Shown in pieces: positions 62,937 through 64,000 of a DNA stretch of 64,000 bases (the first letter of the stretch is position 1; every line of letters begins with the position of its first letter). The translations under genes and the position numbers were made by a program. The notes beneath the pieces are model-generated. The model was not told the DNA's origin. It ran no database searches and saw only the letters and a program-made list of their open reading frames with translations. Origin of the DNA: Mycobacterium sp. NS-7484 (lineage in GTDB: Bacteria; Actinomycetota; Actinomycetes; Mycobacteriales; Mycobacteriaceae); contig NZ_MBEJ01000018.1 in NCBI RefSeq assembly GCF_001953975.1, positions 142,187 to 206,186 on the forward strand, written 5' to 3'.

Positions 62937-63527
62937 ATGAACGACGACGGGCGGGTGGAGCGGTTCGAGCGCGACGCGCTGCCGCTGTTGGATCAACTCT
63001 ATGGGGCCGCACGGCGATACACGCGCAACGCCGCGGATGCCGAAGACCTCGTGCAGGAGACAATGCTCAAGGCGTTCAGCAGCTTTCACACTTTCGCCGA
63101 CGGCACCAACATCAGGGCGTGGCTGTTCAAGATTCTGACGAACACCTGGATCAACTCGTACCGCACGACGCAGCGTCGGCCCGAGGAGGTGCTGGCCGAA
63201 TCGGTCACCGACGCCCAACTGGCCGCGGCGCTGGCCGGTTCTCCGATCGAGTTGGCCTCGGCCGAGCTCGCCGCGCTGGAATCCATGGGCGACGACGAGG
63301 TGCGGCGGGCCATGGAGGCACTGCCCGATTTCCAGCGGGTCATCGTGTACTACGCCGACGTCGCGTGCTTCCGGTACAAGGAGATCGCTGAGCTCATGGA
63401 CATTCCGGTTGGCACTGTGATGTCGAGGTTGCACCGGGCGCGTCGCAATCTGCGTAAGCTGCTCGCCGAAACTGCGGTTGCCAGAGGGTATCTGGCCCGG
63501 AGTCAGGACAACGGCACGGCAGCCTGA
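62937..63527 (+). CDS. ECF sigma factor A (SigH-like group)
   Basis: A 196-residue ECF sigma factor. Region 2 begins [28 protein letters not shown], with [21 protein letters not shown], and region 4 is [20 protein letters not shown], then [21 protein letters not shown]. The end is [15 protein letters not shown]. Positions 63041-63363 are an exact inverted copy of the neighbouring sigma gene. No anti-sigma gene follows, although SigH-type factors usually have one. The 3' ends of the two genes overlap by 25 bp. Confidence 0.93.
   Translation: MNDDGRVERFERDALPLLDQLYGAARRYTRNAADAEDLVQETMLKAFSSFHTFADGTNIRAWLFKILTNTWINSYRTTQRRPEEVLAESVTDAQLAAALAGSPIELASAELAALESMGDDEVRRAMEALPDFQRVIVYYADVACFRYKEIAELMDIPVGTVMSRLHRARRNLRKLLAETAVARGYLARSQDNGTAA
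63041..63363 (+). repeat. left arm of 323-bp identical inverted repeat
   Basis: These 323 bp match the reverse complement of 63676-63998 at every base. It covers sigma region 2 and the linker through YYADV. The bases just outside both ends differ between the copies, so the repeat has sharp edges. Confidence 0.95.
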
Positions 63528-63998
63528 ACCTTACCGGCGTCGCGGCCGATGCCACGGTCCCGGGCCACGTCGGCGAGCAACTCCCGCAGCCGCTTTCGTC
63601 CGCGGGCCAGTCGGGACATCACGGTTCCGACGGGTGTGCCCATCAGGGCGGCGATTTCGCGGTAGTGGTAGCCCTCGACGTCGGCGTAGTACACGATGAC
63701 CCGCTGGAAATCGGGCAGTGCCTCCATGGCCCGCCGCACCTCGTCGTCGCCCATGGATTCCAGCGCGGCGAGCTCGGCCGAGGCCAACTCGATCGGAGAA
63801 CCGGCCAGCGCCGCGGCCAGTTGGGCGTCGGTGACCGATTCGGCCAGCACCTCCTCGGGCCGACGCTGCGTCGTGCGGTACGAGTTGATCCAGGTGTTCG
63901 TCAGAATCTTGAACAGCCACGCCCTGATGTTGGTGCCGTCGGCGAAAGTGTGAAAGCTGCTGAACGCCTTGAGCATTGTCTCCTGCACGAGGTCTTCG
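63503..63998 (-). CDS. ECF sigma factor B (partial; 5' end beyond the window)
   Basis: The minus-strand gene reads in from the right edge as [16 protein letters not shown] and ends [13 protein letters not shown] at 63503; the 5' part is missing. Its 63676-63998 stretch is base-for-base identical to the sigma A core. The tail differs: [13 protein letters not shown] then [29 protein letters not shown], the region 4 segment. This tail is closer to M. tuberculosis SigH than that of sigma A. The upstream start and any partner are not in the window. Confidence 0.9.
   Translation of the reverse strand, partial: EDLVQETMLKAFSSFHTFADGTNIRAWLFKILTNTWINSYRTTQRRPEEVLAESVTDAQLAAALAGSPIELASAELAALESMGDDEVRRAMEALPDFQRVIVYYADVEGYHYREIAALMGTPVGTVMSRLARGRKRLRELLADVARDRGIGRDAGKVQAAVPLS
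63676..63998 (-). repeat. right arm of 323-bp identical inverted repeat
   Basis: Reverse complement of 63041-63363 with no mismatch. The loop between the arms is 63364-63675 (312 bp) and holds both region-4 tails. The copy ends 2 bp before the window edge, and its outer flank (TT) already differs from the left arm's (GC). Confidence 0.95.
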
Positions 63999-64000
63999 AA

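Noticed and set aside
63696..63953. Antisense frame with the same protein text as at 63086-63343.
   Set aside because: It is not a gene; it is the mirror of the identical repeat arms and only confirms the inverted duplication.

Overview
The window is high-GC actinobacterial DNA, most likely from a fast-growing Mycobacterium (Mycolicibacterium). The evidence is an MmpS/MmpL pair, a close relative of the Rv3676-type Crp regulator, an Rv1733c-type membrane protein, DUF4193/DUF5313/DUF2834/DUF808 proteins, a cutinase, a short-form NAD-glutamate dehydrogenase, and many start codons lying 6-7 nt after a TANNNT -10 element, which is the leaderless arrangement common in mycobacteria. No rRNA, tRNA, insertion sequence, prophage or CRISPR array was seen.

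Layout. 0-1.4 kb: end of a P450/ferredoxin/SDR operon. 1.4-5.1 kb: glutaryl-CoA-dehydrogenase-like and CoA-transferase operon, divergent from a LacI-type regulator. 5.1-12.7 kb: MetX-like hydrolase, UvrA2-like ABC ATPase, an MFS pump fused to a winged-helix domain, alpha/beta hydrolase, LysE exporter. 12.9-19.3 kb: Fic pseudogene, diiron-type oxidase, STAS protein, cutinase, small hypothetical genes, GapB-type GAPDH, VapBC. 19.3-29.1 kb: secreted DsbA-like protein, Rv1733c-like protein, a TetR/DUF1214/sulfotransferase unit, GH6 cellulase, a metallopeptidase-like protein with an altered zinc motif, a Tat substrate, a ThiD-type kinase, a DUF4344 lipoprotein. 29.2-35.5 kb: TetR/Rieske/VOC/SDR/acyl-CoA dehydrogenase degradative cluster, then a 103-bp tandem repeat. 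35.6-42.4 kb: MpaB-type oxygenase, DUF4193, hydrolases, serine-hydrolase lipoprotein, membrane protein, MFS with a GntR regulator. 42.4-50.0 kb: MarR (OhrR-like), Crp paralogue, two-component system, LysG, TetR with a second MpaB oxygenase, OsmC protein, GNAT. 50-59.5 kb: NAD-GDH, a dihydrodipicolinate-reductase-like dehydrogenase, MmpS/MmpL flanked by two TetR genes. 59.5-64 kb: CspA, DUF309, DUF808, purine permease, and two convergent ECF sigma-factor genes.

Most of the window is metabolic and regulatory accessory content: about a dozen one-component regulators, most with a recognisable inverted-repeat operator near their own or a neighbouring promoter. The most unusual structure is at the right edge. 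The two convergent ECF sigma genes share an exactly identical 323-bp core in inverted orientation, and their 3' ends, encoding the DNA-binding region 4, differ and lie on the 312-bp loop between the repeats. Recombination between the repeats would swap the two tails in frame. Other notable points are an in-frame fusion of a CoA-transferase to a small protein that has its own internal leaderless promoter, a lysE promoter with a textbook LysR box but no adjacent lysG (a LysG-type gene lies 34 kb away), a 40-bp perfect palindrome at a GntR gene, and a Crp-type site in the promoter region of the crp paralogue.
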